Shown: in pieces, positions 33,262 through 43,530 of the stretch
How positions within the stretch are numbered: the first letter of the stretch is position 1
Layout of the letters: each line of letters begins with the position of its first letter
Source of the DNA: Candidatus Melainabacteria bacterium
GTDB taxonomy: Bacteria > Cyanobacteriota > Vampirovibrionia > Gastranaerophilales > Gastranaerophilaceae
Reading direction: 5' to 3'
Assembly (NCBI GenBank): GCA_022009935.1
Contig: CP091731.1
Location: 372,001 to 436,000 of the forward strand
Length of the DNA stretch: 64,000 bases
Made by a program: the position numbers and the translations under genes
Notes under the pieces: model-generated
Database searches by the model: none
The model's input: the letters and a program-made list of their open reading frames with translations, nothing else
What the model was told of the DNA's origin: nothing

Positions 33262-35618
33262 ATGTTTGATTATGAAACAATAAAAAAGCATTAGATGTTG
33301 AAATAGAATACTCGTATATTGATATACGGGGGAAAAAAAAATGTGCTTTTCTAAATTTATTTTAAATGAATTGTACAAAGTCTATAAAAAAAATGAAGAC
33401 GGCAAAACCAAAATTCAAATTGAAGCATTTGAATATTACCCACAAGCTTCCTTAAGTGACAGAAGAAAAACAGTTAAAAATTTTATAAAATATTTAAAAA
33501 GAATTTAAAAGCGAAAAAGTAATAAATGATGAAAACAATTTTAAAAATATAAAAAATACGGATATAAAGTTTTTAAAAGGTGTTTCAGCCTAAAATTGCA
33601 TATTACTATTACAAACTTGGGATTAATACGATAAACGATTTAATAACCTTCTATCCTAAAAAATATATTGACTATACTCTTTTCAAAACTATTTCAGAGC
33701 TTGTTGAAGGGGAGTTTTGCACAATAAAAGCAACTGTTTTATCATTTTCTATGTTCACTTCAAAAAGAATTTGACAATTGTTAAAGTCACATTAAAAGAT
33801 GCAACCGGCACAATTGTTTTAAACTATTTTTTCAGACAAAATAATAAATATCTCACAAATAAGTATAGAGATGAATTTAAAAAAGGTTTGACTTTTTATA
33901 ATAAGCGGAAAAGTTAAGTTTGATAGGTATAATGGCAAATACACCTTTGAAAACCCAAAAACAGAACCATATATTGTAAGTTATGACAATGAAACAAAAG
34001 GACGAATTTCACCTGTTTATCCTCTTTGTGAAAATTTTAGCGAAACAACTTTAAAAAGAGGTATTGAAACAGCACTTGATATTTATCAAAACCAAATTCA
34101 AGACATTGTGCCGGAATATTTACAAAAAAAATATAATTTTTATCACGCTATGAAGCCATAAAAGAAATTCACAATCCGACAAATTCCTATACACTTGAAG
34201 CGGCAAGAAACACCCTTTGTTTATGAAGAATTATTTTTATTTGAATTAAAAATCGCACAATATCGAAACGATATAAAGAATAATTACACATTAAAATTTG
34301 ACATAAAAGAAAATAGTTTGGTAAATAAGTTTATTAAAAGCTTGCCTTTTGAACTTACCAATGCACAAAAAAATGCGGTTAATGAAATATTGAACGACCT
34401 AAACAGTCAAAAACCAATGAGAAGAATGCTTGAAGGAGATGTTGGTTCCGGAAAAACGGTTGTAGCTTGCATAATGTTGCTTGCAGCAATAGAAAACGGA
34501 TATCAAACAGCAATTATGGCACCGACTGAAATTCTAGCCAGACAGCATTATAATAATTTTATAAAATGGCTTTTACCAATGGGAATAAGTGTCAGTCTTC
34601 TTTTAGGCTCAACAAGTCAAAAATGAAAAAAGAAATAAAGCAAGGATTGTTAAACGGACAAATCCAAGTTGCCGTCGGCACCCACGCTTTAATACAAAAT
34701 GACGTTGAGTTTTATAACCTTGGAGCTTGTGTCATCGACGAACAACACAGGTTTGGAGTCAACCAAAGAAGCAAACTTTCAAACAAAGGCAATACACCTC
34801 ATTTGTTGAGCATGACTGCAACACCAATCCCCAGAAGCCTTGCTTTAACTTTAAACGGGGATTTGGATATTACTATCATTGACGAACGTCCAAAAGGAAG
34901 AAAACCAATTATTACAAACTTGCTATCTCAAAATAATCGAAAAAAGGATATAAATTAATAAAAGACGAATTAAAGAAAAAACATCAAGCATATATTGTTT
35001 ATCCTCTGATTGACGAATCTGAAACAATTTCCGCTCAAGCAGCGCAAACTGCTGCAATTGAACTTCAAGCAGGCGAATTTAAAGATTATAAAGTCGGCTT
35101 GTTGCATGGAAAATTGAATAATGATGAAAAAGAAAAAGTTATGAAAGATTTCAAAGACGGCTTGTATGATGTTTTGGTTTCAACAACCGTGGTTGAAGTT
35201 GGGGTTGATGTTGCAAATGCAACAGTTATTATGATTGAAAATGCTGAACGTTTTGGACTTGTGACAACTTCACCAACTTCGAGGACGAGTTGGAAGAAAT
35301 GATAAACAATCTTACTGCCTTTTGGTTTCAAATTCAAACAATGAAGATACAGTTGAACGGTTAAATATTCTGACTCAAACAAACGACGGTTTCATTGTCG
35401 CTCAAAAAGATTTGGAACTTCGAGATCCCGGAGAATACATAGGAACAAAACAAAGCGGTATTCAAAATTTTAAAATTGCAAACATTGTAAACGATATTAA
35501 AACGCTGGAAAATGCCAAAAACGATGCATTTGATTTTATAAAAAACTATAATCTTGATGATTTTTCAATTTTAAAAGTTGAACTCAACGATGAAAATTCT
35601 ATTTTGCAGGCAAACTAA
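33262..35618 (+). CDS. recG: ATP-dependent DNA helicase RecG (frameshifted)
   Basis: Branch-migration helicase for stalled forks and Holliday junctions. An N-terminal ~105-aa extension (MFDYETIKKALDVEIEYSY) precedes the wedge domain (KIAYYYYKLGINTINDLITF, then an OB fold). Then come Walker A LEGDVGSGKTVVACIML, the DEAH-like IDEQHRFGV, SMTATPIPRSLALTLNG, and TTVVEVGVDVANA. After a one-base break near 35255, QLHQLRGRVGRND is the conserved RecG motif VI. The C-terminus includes DLELRDPGEYIGTKQSG. Breaks also occur near 33290, 33505, 33770, 33900, 34150, 34620 and 34955. Length ~785 aa. Confidence 0.94.
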
Positions 35619-35765
35619 AACATTTGATTTTATTGATTTTCAACCTAAAATATTAAGAAATATTAAGTATTTTTCACATATTTTATATAAAAAAGGCAAT
35701 TTTTTTATATATTTTGTGTTTATATAAGTACGAAAGACAAAACAAAAACAAAAGGAGTTAATAAA

Positions 35766-35960
35766 ATGGCAAGAGTTTTAATTTCAATGCCCGAAGGCTT
35801 TTTAGGACAAATCGATAAAGTTGCCGAAAATGAAAATCGTACACGTTCAGAATTAATTCGTGAAGCACTTCGAGCATATATGAATAAAGCAAATGTCAAA
35901 TTTAATAAACAAGCTGTTAAAAAATGCATCAATATTAGAGGCATTACTAGGTTAAACTAA
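35766..35960 (+). CDS. CopG-type ribbon-helix-helix regulator
   Basis: 64 aa. The RHH fold is visible as the beta strand ARVLISMPEGFLGQIDKVA, then RTRSELIREALRAYMNK (helix-turn-helix of the dimer). Such proteins repress their own promoter or act as antitoxins. No toxin gene adjoins, so an autonomous regulator is more likely. Strong SD AAAGGAG 7 nt before ATG. An intrinsic terminator follows. Confidence 0.85.
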   Translation: MARVLISMPEGFLGQIDKVAENENRTRSELIREALRAYMNKANVKFNKQAVKKCINIRGITRLN

Positions 35961-35992
35961 ATTAGGAAAATGGAATGGGAAAAATCAAAAGC

Positions 35993-36021
35993 GGGTGATT
36001 TCACAAAAATCATCCTTTTTT
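35993..36021 (+). terminator. Intrinsic terminator after the RHH gene
   Basis: 9-bp stem (35993-36001 with 36007-36015, one G-U pair), 5-nt loop, then six T. Confidence 0.85.
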
Positions 36022-36879
36022 ATGCAAATTCAAGCAATAATTCACGAATAACCTTTGCAGCCACGGCAGTTGAAACACCGGAAGCATCATAATGTGGTGA
36101 CAGTTCAACTACATCAATCCCTATGACATTTTTATTTTTAAACAACAATAGTTTTTCAATAAGCTCTTTATATGTCATTCCACCGGGTTCAGGTGTTCCA
36201 GTTCCTGGGAATATAGAAGGGTCAAGGACATCCAGGTCAATTGTTAAATATATTGGTATATCCAAGCCGTGTTCATTGAGTTTTTTCACAATTTCATCAT
36301 TAGTTTGGCATAAAGTGTTATTTTCTTCCATAAACAAAAACTCATCCTTTTCACCGGAACGAATGCCGATTTGAATTAATTTGTCTGTTGAAATGCTATC
36401 TAATGCTCGTCTTATGACACTAGCGTGTGAAAGTTTTTGTCCTAAATATTGATGTCTTAAATCCGCATGAGCATCAAAATGCACAAGAAGCATGTTTGGA
36501 TACTTTTCATAAGCTGCTTGTATTAAAGGAAGCGACACAAGATGTTCTCCACCGATTCCAAAAACGAATTTGTCATCATTAATTATATCATTAGCACAGT
36601 TTTTTTATTATAGATAAAGCATTTTCAGGGTTTCCAAAAGGCAAATCCAAATCCCCTGCATCATAAAACGAAGTGTTTTCCAATTCTCTATTGAAAACAA
36701 AAGAATATTCTTCAAGGCCATAGGAAGCATAGCGTATTTCATTTGAAGCGAACCTTGTTCCGGGACGATTTGAGCATGTCGAATCAAACGGCATGCCAAG
36801 CATCACCCATTTTGCTTCTTCATAAGTTTCTTTTGAACACATCCAGTTTTTTTGACAAAAAATAATCTTCATTCAACAT
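36020..36879 (-). CDS. speB: Agmatinase (frameshifted)
   Basis: Mn-dependent ureohydrolase converting agmatine to putrescine and urea. Ligand motifs: GIGGEHLVS (His), VHFDAHADLR (Asp/His/Asp), and LTIDLDVLDPS (two Asp). A one-base break near 36595 separates the halves, and another near 36850 hides the start. ATG 36879, 5 nt after speE, gives MLNEDYFLSKNWMCSKETYEEA, a better fit than ATG 36872. Last gene of speD-speE-speB. Guanidinobutyrase or arginase are less likely given the operon. Confidence 0.9.
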
Positions 36880-36884
36880 AACAA

Positions 36885-37725
36885 TTAATCCGCAATAAGT
36901 TCTTTAACGTAATTTGGCAACGCAAAGCAGGCTTTATGGATATCAGTATTATAAATTTTCGCTGTTTTAGAAATAAAAGAAGCACGTTTTTCATCAATAT
37001 AATCAAGTGGTTTTACATCATTTGAACAAAAAGCCCAACTCCAAAAACCACCGGGGTATGTAGGGATTGATTCCCAAATATGGCTTAACAACAGGAAATA
37101 CTTTATTTAAAAGTGAATACATAGCTTTCATTTCCTTTTTATCGGCTATTGGAGACTCAGATTGTGCAACCATTATCCCGTTTGGTTTTAAAGCGTTTTT
37201 AACATTTGTATAAAATTCTTCAGTAAACAACCCAACCCCAGGTAAAGTGGGTCTGTAGAATCAATTAAAATTACATCATACATATTTTTTTTATTTTTAA
37301 TAAATTCGACTCCATCGCCAATAACGACATTAACTTTAGGGTTATCAAGTTCACAAGCTATTGTTGGCAAATATTTTTTACAAATTTCAACAGCCTTTCC
37401 ATCAATTTCGCACATTGTAACATTTTCAACACAATCGTGTTTAACAACTTCACGAACGGTACCGCCATCACCACCACCAATAACAAGTATATTTTGGGGA
37501 TTTTTATGAGATAGCATAGGGATATGGGTAATCATTTCATGATAAAAATGCTCATCTTTCTCGCTTGTCATAACAAGTCCATCCATAAGCATCATTCTTC
37601 CCAATCCTTCTGTTTCAATAATATCAACTGATTGAAACGGTGTTTTTTTCATGGCATAACGTTTCTTTAACTTTGACGGTTAAACCATAACCATAATCAT
37701 TCAATTCAGTATATTTTAAATCCAT
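36885..37725 (-). CDS. speE: Spermidine synthase (frameshifted)
   Basis: Aminopropyltransferase using decarboxylated SAM and putrescine. Seen: YHEMITHIPMLSHKNPQNIL, the SAM-type loop VIGGGDGGTVREVVKH, the acidic VTMCEIDGKAVEICKKYLP, and the catalytic IDSTDPLYLG. QSESPIADKKEMK and the C-terminal YPGGFWSWAFCS follow. Breaks near 37650, 37235 and 37085 divide the frame. ATG 37725 has GAGG 8 nt upstream. Length ~280 aa is standard. Confidence 0.93.
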
Positions 37726-37812
37726 ATAAACCTCACATCATTACAAAATCGATACCACAACACATGTGACACTTAAAAAAGTGCACATTAAAAATATTAA
37801 CAAAATCGTCAC

Positions 37813-38254
37813 TTAGACTTGAGCTTCAACTTTAAAAGGAATTGGCTCAACTACATTATTTTTGCTAAACATGCCACGTTTTAATTGAGTAAATGAGCTA
37901 TTTTTGCAACCAAAAGCTTTTTTCAAATAATCATGAGCAACCTTAGGATCGCAACTTTCACCGCAAGTAAATAAATCAACGGCAGCATAACCAAGTTCAG
38001 GCCAAGTATGTATTGCTAAATGGGATTCAGCAATTATTACGACTCCGCTTACACCAATCGGACTAAACATGTGAAAGCACTTCTGAATAACAGTAGCACC
38101 ACACTCGACGGCAGCTTTTGTCATTTGTTCTTCAATCATTTTAACATTATTCAAAATGTTCGGATCGCACCTCAAAAAAATTCAGCTAATATATGACGAC
38201 CTAAGTATCCGGCAGTTTCATTGCCAAAGTGTTGTATGTTTTCCAATTTCGCAT
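37813..38254 (-). CDS. speD: S-adenosylmethionine decarboxylase proenzyme (frameshifted)
   Basis: Pyruvoyl enzyme that supplies decarboxylated SAM to SpeE. The self-cleavage and active-site segment is VIIAESHLAIHTWPELGYAA (the Ser of ESH becomes the pyruvoyl group), followed by VDLFTCGESCDP (catalytic Cys). The N-terminus is restored by adding one A near 38245 and one T near 38175, giving NIQHFGNETAGYLGRHILAEFF. ATG 38254 has a strong SD AAAGGAG. ~145 aa, the bacterial class 1B size. First gene of the polyamine operon. Confidence 0.93.
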
Positions 38255-38311
38255 ATTGCTCCTTTCAATTTTTTACTTTTATAAATACTAAAGTATTTTA
38301 GCATAAAAAAG

Positions 38312-38339
38312 TTGACAAAAGACAGTACCTATGTATACA
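38312..38339 (+). promoter_or_regulatory. Consensus-like promoter upstream of tRNA-Gly
   Basis: TTGACA (38312-38317), 16-nt spacer, TATACA (38334-38339), ~75 nt before the tRNA. Confidence 0.55.
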
Positions 38340-38372
38340 AATCTTTACATTTTGTTGTGTAAAAAAAATACT

Positions 38373-38402
38373 TGATTTTTTTTTTTATATTGTATTATAA
38401 TT
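38373..38402 (+). promoter_or_regulatory. Proximal promoter of tRNA-Gly
   Basis: TTGATT (38373-38378), 18-nt spacer, TATAAT (38397-38402), 13 nt before the mature tRNA 5' end. Confidence 0.6.
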
Positions 38403-38415
38403 AATGTAAGCGATT

Positions 38416-38490
38416 GCGGAAGTAGTTCAGTGGTAGAATATCTCCTTGCCAAGGAGGGGGTCGCGAGTTCGAGCCTCGTCTTCCGCTCCA
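38416..38490 (+). tRNA. tRNA-Gly (anticodon GCC), CCA encoded
   Basis: Cloverleaf: acceptor GCGGAAG pairs with the 3' side CTTCCGC. The D-arm contains AGTTCAGTGGTAGA. The anticodon stem CTCCT/AGGAG encloses loop TTGCCAA with anticodon GCC. The T-arm is GAGTTCGAGCC-like with TTCGAGC. Discriminator T and an encoded CCA end at 38490. It borders the phage-like island on its 3' side, a usual integration target, but I found no second copy of its 3' end in the window. Confidence 0.95.
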
Positions 38491-38530
38491 TACTTAACAA
38501 AACGATTATTAATAAGATAATTGAAGACAG

Positions 38531-38555
38531 AAGTAAGCTCTATGCTTACTTTTTT
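38531..38555 (+). terminator. Intrinsic terminator downstream of tRNA-Gly
   Basis: AAGTAAGC (38531-38538) pairs with GCTTACTT (38544-38551) around a 5-nt loop, then a T-run. A flanking AGACA/TGTCT extends the stem. Confidence 0.85.
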
Positions 38556-38572
38556 GTCTTTATATGTGAAGT

Positions 38573-38832
38573 TCAAACATTCATCAAATCAAATGTTCTT
38601 GATGTTGAACTTATCGCTTTCAATTTTTCAATCAGTTTGTCTTTTTCGTCATGCCACTCATTATGCTTTTCTTGCCAATAATCGTCACTAATTCTTCCAT
38701 CTAGTTTATCCATATATAAATTATCTATTTTTCTGCATAGGAATTAAGCAACTTTATTTGTGCAGGGATAGAAAAACCTTCTTCTTCCTGCCTTTTCGAT
38801 GATACACGTCCATAACCAACTGCTAATTTCAT
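38573..38832 (-). pseudogene. Serine site-specific recombinase relic (internally deleted)
   Basis: Starts like a large serine recombinase (GYGRVSSKRQEEEGFSIPAQ, with the catalytic Ser in RVSS). After ~35 residues it jumps to a mid-protein segment (NLYMDKLDGRISDDYWQEKH) typical of the region after the catalytic domain. It ends 35 codons later. The ~100+ residues carrying the rest of the active site are missing, so it cannot be active. It marks the tRNA-proximal edge of the island. Confidence 0.75.
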
Positions 38833-38852
38833 AAACAAATTTTAACACAAAA

Positions 38853-39020
38853 TTAGTATTCATTCATTAAAATGTTTGTTAAATTCAAGTAAAATTTTTT
38901 TATATGATCTTCTTTTATTTCTTTCGGTTCCTTAGGTGATAACAAAATTAATTCTAAATCTGTTGTTAGCCTTGGTCTATTAATTTTTAGATTAATTTTT
39001 GGCTTTAAACTATATTTCAT
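38853..39020 (-). CDS. Small hypothetical protein, 55 aa
   Basis: MKYSLKPKINLKINRPR then TDLELILLSPKEPKEI, basic then acidic. Its ATG overlaps the stop of the methylase gene (TAATG), suggesting translational coupling in the phage-like operon. Not recognised. Confidence 0.45.
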   Translation of the reverse strand: MKYSLKPKINLKINRPRLTTDLELILLSPKEPKEIKEDHIKKFYLNLTNILMNEY

Positions 39021-39556
39021 TAAAACAAACCTTTTTGTAATAAATTTTTAAACTCTCTTATTTCAACCCTGCTTGGCAAAAAATCCCTGCAAAAATACGC
39101 GGAAGAAAAGTTGATTGCTTTGTCTGTGTTTTGATTTTTAAATTGCATCCTAGTTTCAAACATCAAAAGTTGTAAACCGATATTTTTAAATAATAGTTTT
39201 GGCGCTCGGTCATTAAGCCATGTTAAGGTCATAAACAGGCAAAAAAGTTTATTGAAACTGATTGCACGCTTGAAAATTTCTTTTTTATTCGTAAACGGCG
39301 GATTTGAAATTATCACATCCCATTTTTCAGGCTCGTATTGATAAAAATCTTGTCCTGTTGAAATGTGAGAATTAACAACATTGTAACCATTTTCTCTAAA
39401 CACTTTTACAAATTCGCTTTCTTCCGTGTCAAACGGACACCATATTATTTTATCTTTGAATTGTGGCAAAAATTCAAGCAACGGCTCTACTGCGTATCTA
39501 CAAGTATAGCATTCATCATTTTTGCCTTTGGATGTGAATAAAAATTCGTTAGTCAT
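39020..39556 (-). CDS. Phage-type DNA adenine methyltransferase-like protein
   Basis: Intact, 178 aa. It begins EFLFTSKGKNDECYTCRYAV, has an acidic WCPFDTEESEFVKVFRENGY (SAM region), and the catalytic motif IISNPPFTNKKEIF (NPPF, N6-adenine methylases). Size and context fit the short EcoRI-methylase-like proteins of phages. It lies in a run of overlapping minus-strand island genes, with stop/start overlaps on both sides, so it is probably self-protection or modification of the element's DNA. Confidence 0.75.
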   Translation of the reverse strand: MTNEFLFTSKGKNDECYTCRYAVEPLLEFLPQFKDKIIWCPFDTEESEFVKVFRENGYNVVNSHISTGQDFYQYEPEKWDVIISNPPFTNKKEIFKRAISFNKLFCLFMTLTWLNDRAPKLLFKNIGLQLLMFETRMQFKNQNTDKAINFSSAYFCRDFLPSRVEIREFKNLLQKGLF

Positions 39557-40193
39557 TACCTATTCCCCAATTTTTCAACTTTCCACTTGTACGCTCTCAT
39601 TGGCAAGCCTTGCTTTTGCCTTAACCGCCATTCGTACACTCTGACACTGTTCTTCGATACACACAAGATTTGCGCTATTTCTTTTCTCGTCAGACCTTTT
39701 TCAAGCAACTTTTTTGTTTCTTGCTCCATTGGAGTCAATTCAAACAAATTAAAATAAATTTCACGCGGTAAAAGCTCTTTTTAAAGACTCGTCGTGCTTT
39801 AACATTCTTTCAAGTTTCCTAAACACGCTAGGGTTAAAATACTTGCTTATCTCTTTTATTGTCAAGCCTGATGGGGCAAGTCGGAGAAAATCCGCCTTGT
39901 TTTTCTCATAATCAAACAGCCGTCTTTTTTCGGGCTCTTGCTTACGTTTTGCATAACTGCTTTTTTCTTCCGGCAATTGAAACAAGCTTGGATCCGCAAA
40001 CGCTTCTTTTATAAACTCGGAAAGATGTTGGCAAGCACCCTACCAGATTTGATGTTTTGAACATGTCGTTTCTTGCCTTGGCATTGCTTTTATTCTTGTC
40101 ATTTTTGTTGTTTCTCCAAAAGTTCAGGGGCGTAAACTCTAACTTCCGCAACAAACATCAATTATATTTTTTCATTTTTACTTTTTCACTCAT
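39556..40193 (-). CDS. Two-HTH island protein (frameshifted)
   Basis: Joining frames near 39770 (one missing A), ~40010 and ~40165 gives one ~210-aa protein. It contains a basic N-terminal part, FLRLAPSGLTIKEISKYF (HTH-like), then LTPMEQETKKLLEKGLTRKE and IAQILCVSKNSVRVYEWRLR, a sigma-region-4/LuxR-like HTH. It could be a phage regulator or a small-terminase-like DNA-binding protein. The start at ATG 40193 (AGAGG upstream) is tentative. If the breaks are real it is two or three short genes. Confidence 0.5.
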
Positions 40194-40230
40194 TTTCATC
40201 ACCTCTTAAATTTTTTGTTGACATCTTGCA

Positions 40231-40455
40231 TTATTTGTTCTCCTTTGTCTTGTTAATAATGTTTCTAATCTTTTCTGCTGTATTTACTGTGCCTTGTGAG
40301 TAGTGTAATACATCAGAGAGAATTTTTTCACAATATCCTTCAATCTCATCAAGCAGCATTTCACGCAAAATTTGATTTTCTTTTTGTAGGCTTTTATTTT
40401 GCTTTTTCAGCTCGCCTATTTGACCGAGCATTAAAACTTCGTTTGATATTTGCAT
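40231..40455 (-). CDS. Small coiled-coil island protein, 74 aa
   Basis: Leucine-heptad region (LMLGQIGELKKQNKSLQKEN) then a helical tail. Strong SD AAAGGAG. Probably a small phage-type regulatory or structural protein; family unknown. Confidence 0.6.
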   Translation of the reverse strand: MQISNEVLMLGQIGELKKQNKSLQKENQILREMLLDEIEGYCEKILSDVLHYSQGTVNTAEKIRNIINKTKENK

Positions 40456-40495
40456 TTTTACTCCTTTATTTTTTAAATATTTCTACGCTTGTTGG

Positions 40496-41069
40496 GGCGT
40501 AACTAGAAGTTTCTTTATTTTAAAGTCCTCCGGACGGGGTTACTGTCTTGGATTTGCTCCAAGCTCACAGAGCCGTGCCTTATGTGCCTTGCACAAGCCG
40601 GCACGGTCTGTTCGCTATCCGATTCGCTCCGCTCCATCCGTACGTCAGCTCCTCTTGTTGACGAAACAAAGTTGAGTCTTACAAGGGAGGGTCCTCTTTA
40701 GAGGAAAATCCGCTTTTTGTGGAAAAAGTAACCAAAACCGTACCCTAAAGGGCATCCTCCCTTGTACGGCTCAGCCTTTCAGGCTTTGCCTACAAGAGGA
40801 GCTACAACCCCTTGATTGTCACAGCTGTGCTAAATTCAACCCGAGCGGCCTTAACTCGTGCTACGCACTCAGACAGACGGCCGCTTGACGTTGTTTTATT
40901 AGCGGATTTCCGGACGGGCGGAGTCCCGGGGAGCGAAAAACCGGAGCCGGCAAGCCCAAAGGGCGACAGGCGGAGTGTTTTAAGCGAGAAGGAAATCCAA
41001 GAGAGTGATAATTGTTCGCAGCTGCATATGGGTTGCCCTTATTGCTTTTATTCCTATCCTTTTTGCTTT
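40496..41069. repeat. GC-rich mosaic repeat cluster B, no gene
   Basis: 40501-40560 matches 16327-16387. 40640-40716 and 40740-40816 are imperfect inverted copies of the same GTACAAGGGAGG-type segment and could form a large hairpin. Compared with cluster A, ~70 bp are inserted after TTTGCTCC. Frames across this block are spurious. It separates island genes that are otherwise tightly packed. Confidence 0.75.
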
Positions 41070-41556
41070 CATTTTTTCTTTTCCTTCATTTTTCAATATG
41101 CAATTTCACAATCTTATTTACTAAACTTTGGGGGGTTGTAGGGGCGGCTTCGCCGCCCCCTACGTGTATAATATCCGCCGTGGCTAGATGGCTTCACGAA
41201 AGTGAAGACAGCATGTCTTGGATTACGCAGCGTTCGGAACTATGCAACTGGGTTTCACAATTTTTACAAAATTGTTCCACTCCGTTCAGTTTTTGCTCCT
41301 GTGGAGTTTTCTTCGAAAACTCTTACGTCGCCTATTAACTGCTACAAACAAATCCAAAACTGAGCCGTTTTGGCTTTGTTTTACGCACGGCTTACGCCTT
41401 TTTCCTCACAATCAGGCAAGGCCAACTGTCAGCTCTTCTTGTAGGCGAGATGACAATCGAGCCGTACAAGGGAGGGTGCCCTTTAGGGGTAGAATCCGCT
41501 GCCCCAGGCGGAATAATATGCAATTTTTTAAACTTTTTATCATTTTTTCTTTTTCC
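41070..41556. repeat. Mosaic repeat cluster C (filled copy)
   Basis: 41070-41214 and 41501-41556 are nearly identical to 42172-42314 and 42315-42372. Between them 41215-41500 (286 bp) is extra. The extra block contains the TGTCTTGGATTACG module (also at 46171 and 56714) and the GTACAAGGGAGGGTG module (also at 16432). An internal GGGGCGGC/GCCGCCCC hairpin lies at 41131-41161. Confidence 0.8.
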
Positions 41557-41659
41557 TTTTCTGTTAAAAAAAGCGGGGCGGTATATAAATAATGGGTATT
41601 AGAATATTAAGGAGATGCCCCCCGCAATTTGCTATTGTCAAAATCGTTAATGCTTCTTG

Positions 41660-42079
41660 CTAGTGTGGAGGATAGATTTTATATTCAATCGGAGTAAATA
41701 TTTGTGTGATGTTTTTGTTTCCTATTTGAAAAAAAGTATTTGAAGCATAAAATATATTGTTTGACTGATTTTCACAATTTGTGCAGAAAAAAGGATTTGA
41801 TGTCAATTTTCCGCAGCGTGAACAAACATATAGCTTGCTTGGAAAGTTTTTGTTAAATTCCCTATCAGAATTAAATCGCATTATTTCAGTCATTTTGAGC
41901 CCCCCTTTCTTAAAATTTTCAAGAGACCAAACGATAAAAGTTTTGTCTCTAAAACTACTCTTAAGCTGCACTGTATCCCCGGTGTTTATTTTTGTATAGC
42001 CCCACACAACACACATTGTGCCGTCTTTGTTTTTTGCACTTTCGCAAGTGAACACTGTTTTGAACTTATCATTAATCAA
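41660..42079 (-). CDS. Island protein with C-terminal zinc ribbon
   Basis: 139 aa in one frame. An N-terminal beta-rich part (VFTCESAKNKDGTMCVVWGY) is followed by KLYVCSRCGKLTSNPFFCTN, then CENQ, giving a CxxC...CxxC zinc ribbon. A good SD (AAGGGGGG) lies before an internal ATG at ~41895 (MTEIMRFNSDREF), so this may be two genes joined by an indel. Function unknown. Confidence 0.6.
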   Translation of the reverse strand: MINDKFKTVFTCESAKNKDGTMCVVWGYTKINTGDTVQLKSSFRDKTFIVWSLENFKKGGLKMTEIMRFNSDREFNKNFPSKLYVCSRCGKLTSNPFFCTNCENQSNNIFYASNTFFQIGNKNITQIFTPIEYKIYPPH

Positions 42080-42171
42080 GATGTTTTTTCTTTTTTATCT
42101 CTTGTATTTTAGCCTTGGGCACAAGTATATACGCATCTTTGTGTTCTTTTTTTCAAATTTGTTTTTGCTAT

Positions 42172-42372
42172 CATTTTTTCTTTTCCTTCATTTTTCAATA
42201 TGCAATTTCACAATCTTATTTACTAAACTTTGGGGGTTGTAGGGGGCGGCGAAGCCCCCTTACATAATAATATCCGCCGTGGCTAGATGGCTTCACGAAA
42301 GTAAAGACAAGCATGCCCCAGGCGGAATAATATGAAATTTTTTAAAACTTTTTATCATTTTTTCTTTTCCTC
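42172..42372. repeat. Mosaic repeat cluster D (empty copy)
   Basis: Second copy of the frame around cluster C but without the 286-bp block: CAT (42312-42314) is joined directly to GCCCCAGGCGG (42315-42325). Confidence 0.8.
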
Positions 42373-42389
42373 ATCATAAATTACCAATT

Positions 42390-42768
42390 TCAAACACGTT
42401 CATAGCCTTTGTTTATAAGCTTTTCAAAGTTTGCATCATCACCTTCCGGAACTGCAAACTGGTATGTTACTGTTTTTCAAGCTCGCCGGATTCACCATAA
42501 ATTTTTTTTGCGAAATGTGACAGTTGTGTATTTTTTTGTCTTTCATTGCTGTATCGTATCTGCATTTTTTTCTAAACTCTTTCACCAAAGCTATTGATGG
42601 CAATTCAGATGAACGATATTCGCTTAAAATCAAGTCGTAACATTTTTTGTAATTCCAAATTGTCAAATTCCTTAAAAGCCTGCTATAATCTTCCAAACGA
42701 AGCGCATCATTTTTACATTTAAAATATGTGAATAAATCAATTAAAAATTCTCCTTTACTGTATGCCAT
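42390..42768 (-). CDS. Hypothetical island protein (frameshifted end)
   Basis: MAYSKGEFLIDLFTYFKCKN begins a helical protein of ~125 aa. The raw frame ends at 42439. One base change near 42480 restores the tail TVTYQFAVPEGDDANFEKLI ending TGA 42390-42392. Location next to the replisome-organizer-like gene (15 nt after its stop) and size suggest a replication accessory protein such as a helicase loader. This is context only. Confidence 0.55.
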
Positions 42769-42783
42769 ATGTTTTTTTGCTCC

Positions 42784-43525
42784 CTACAAATTATTTAACC
42801 ACTCTATTCGTTCTCGTTCTGTCATTTTTTCAACTTTTATCGTCAATTCATCATCAATTGGTGCCGCACGGTTGTCATAAACTCCGTTTCTTAGGTCAGA
42901 ATAGTTCTTGTCTTTGAGCAAAAAGCTCACCGATGGTTTGTAGCCGTTGCCGTCTTTGTCTTTAAACTCTCCGATATTTTTCATTTTTTGAAGCACCTCA
43001 TCCAACGTTTCAAAAAAATCCGGTGTCACAGAAACCAACTCTTGCAATTGGTGGCACTGCACGGAACTTAGAAACGGTTCAGCTTTAAAATGAGCTTTGT
43101 AACGAGCTTTGAATTTTTTGACATCTTCACCAAAATATGGATCTTGTTTTGTTTGCAACCTGTTGTAATTTTGAAAATGTTCAGTTTCTTTTTTTTTCTT
43201 TTTTTCTGCATTTCATTAACATTAACATTTACATTTTCATTTTCATTTACATTTTCATTTACATTAGGTTTTTTTTCAGAAAAACCACCGGTTTTTATTT
43301 TCTTAGGTCGTCCGCCTTTTTTGCCATCCTCGTATCGCTTGTTATTTGCGGATAATTGAGGTTTTATCAATGTAAAAAGTTGGCTACAAATTTCATATTT
43401 TGTTTCAATTTCTTCATCATTTAAAGCAAAATTTAAAATTAAATCGTACATTTTTAATCGTTTTTTGTCGTCTAAATTTTTAATTGCTTCAAAAAACTTC
43501 TATAAAACACAAAACTTTCTCTCAT
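42784..43525 (-). CDS. DUF6291/phage replisome-organizer-like replication protein (frameshifted)
   Basis: Reconstructed ~245 aa. The N-terminal conserved part (ESFVFYRSFFEAIKNLDDKK, RLKMYDLILNFALNDEEIE) is typical of DUF6291 phage and mobile-element proteins. A basic NNKRYEDGKKGGRPKK motif and an Asn/Glu/Val low-complexity linker (VNENENVNVNVNE) follow. The C-terminal helical domain has FLLKDKNYSDLRNGVYDN. Breaks are near 43460 and 43165. ATG 43525 has AGGAAAG upstream. Likely initiates replication of the island or plasmid. Confidence 0.7.
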
Positions 43526-43530
43526 TTTTT

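Noticed and set aside
38416..38490. tRNA-Gly 3' end as an attachment site
   Set aside because: I looked for a second copy of the tRNA 3' end through 57.7 kb and saw none; integration there remains unproven.
40812..41141. Fragment of an rRNA operon as the source of the GC-rich blocks
   Set aside because: No conserved 16S or 23S signature segments could be recognised in the blocks, and modules are shuffled and inverted between sites.
41012..41592. Overlapping open frames of ~110-125 codons in repeat cluster C
   Set aside because: They follow GC-rich repeat modules that recur elsewhere in other frames, have no SD, and show biased shadow composition; not genes.
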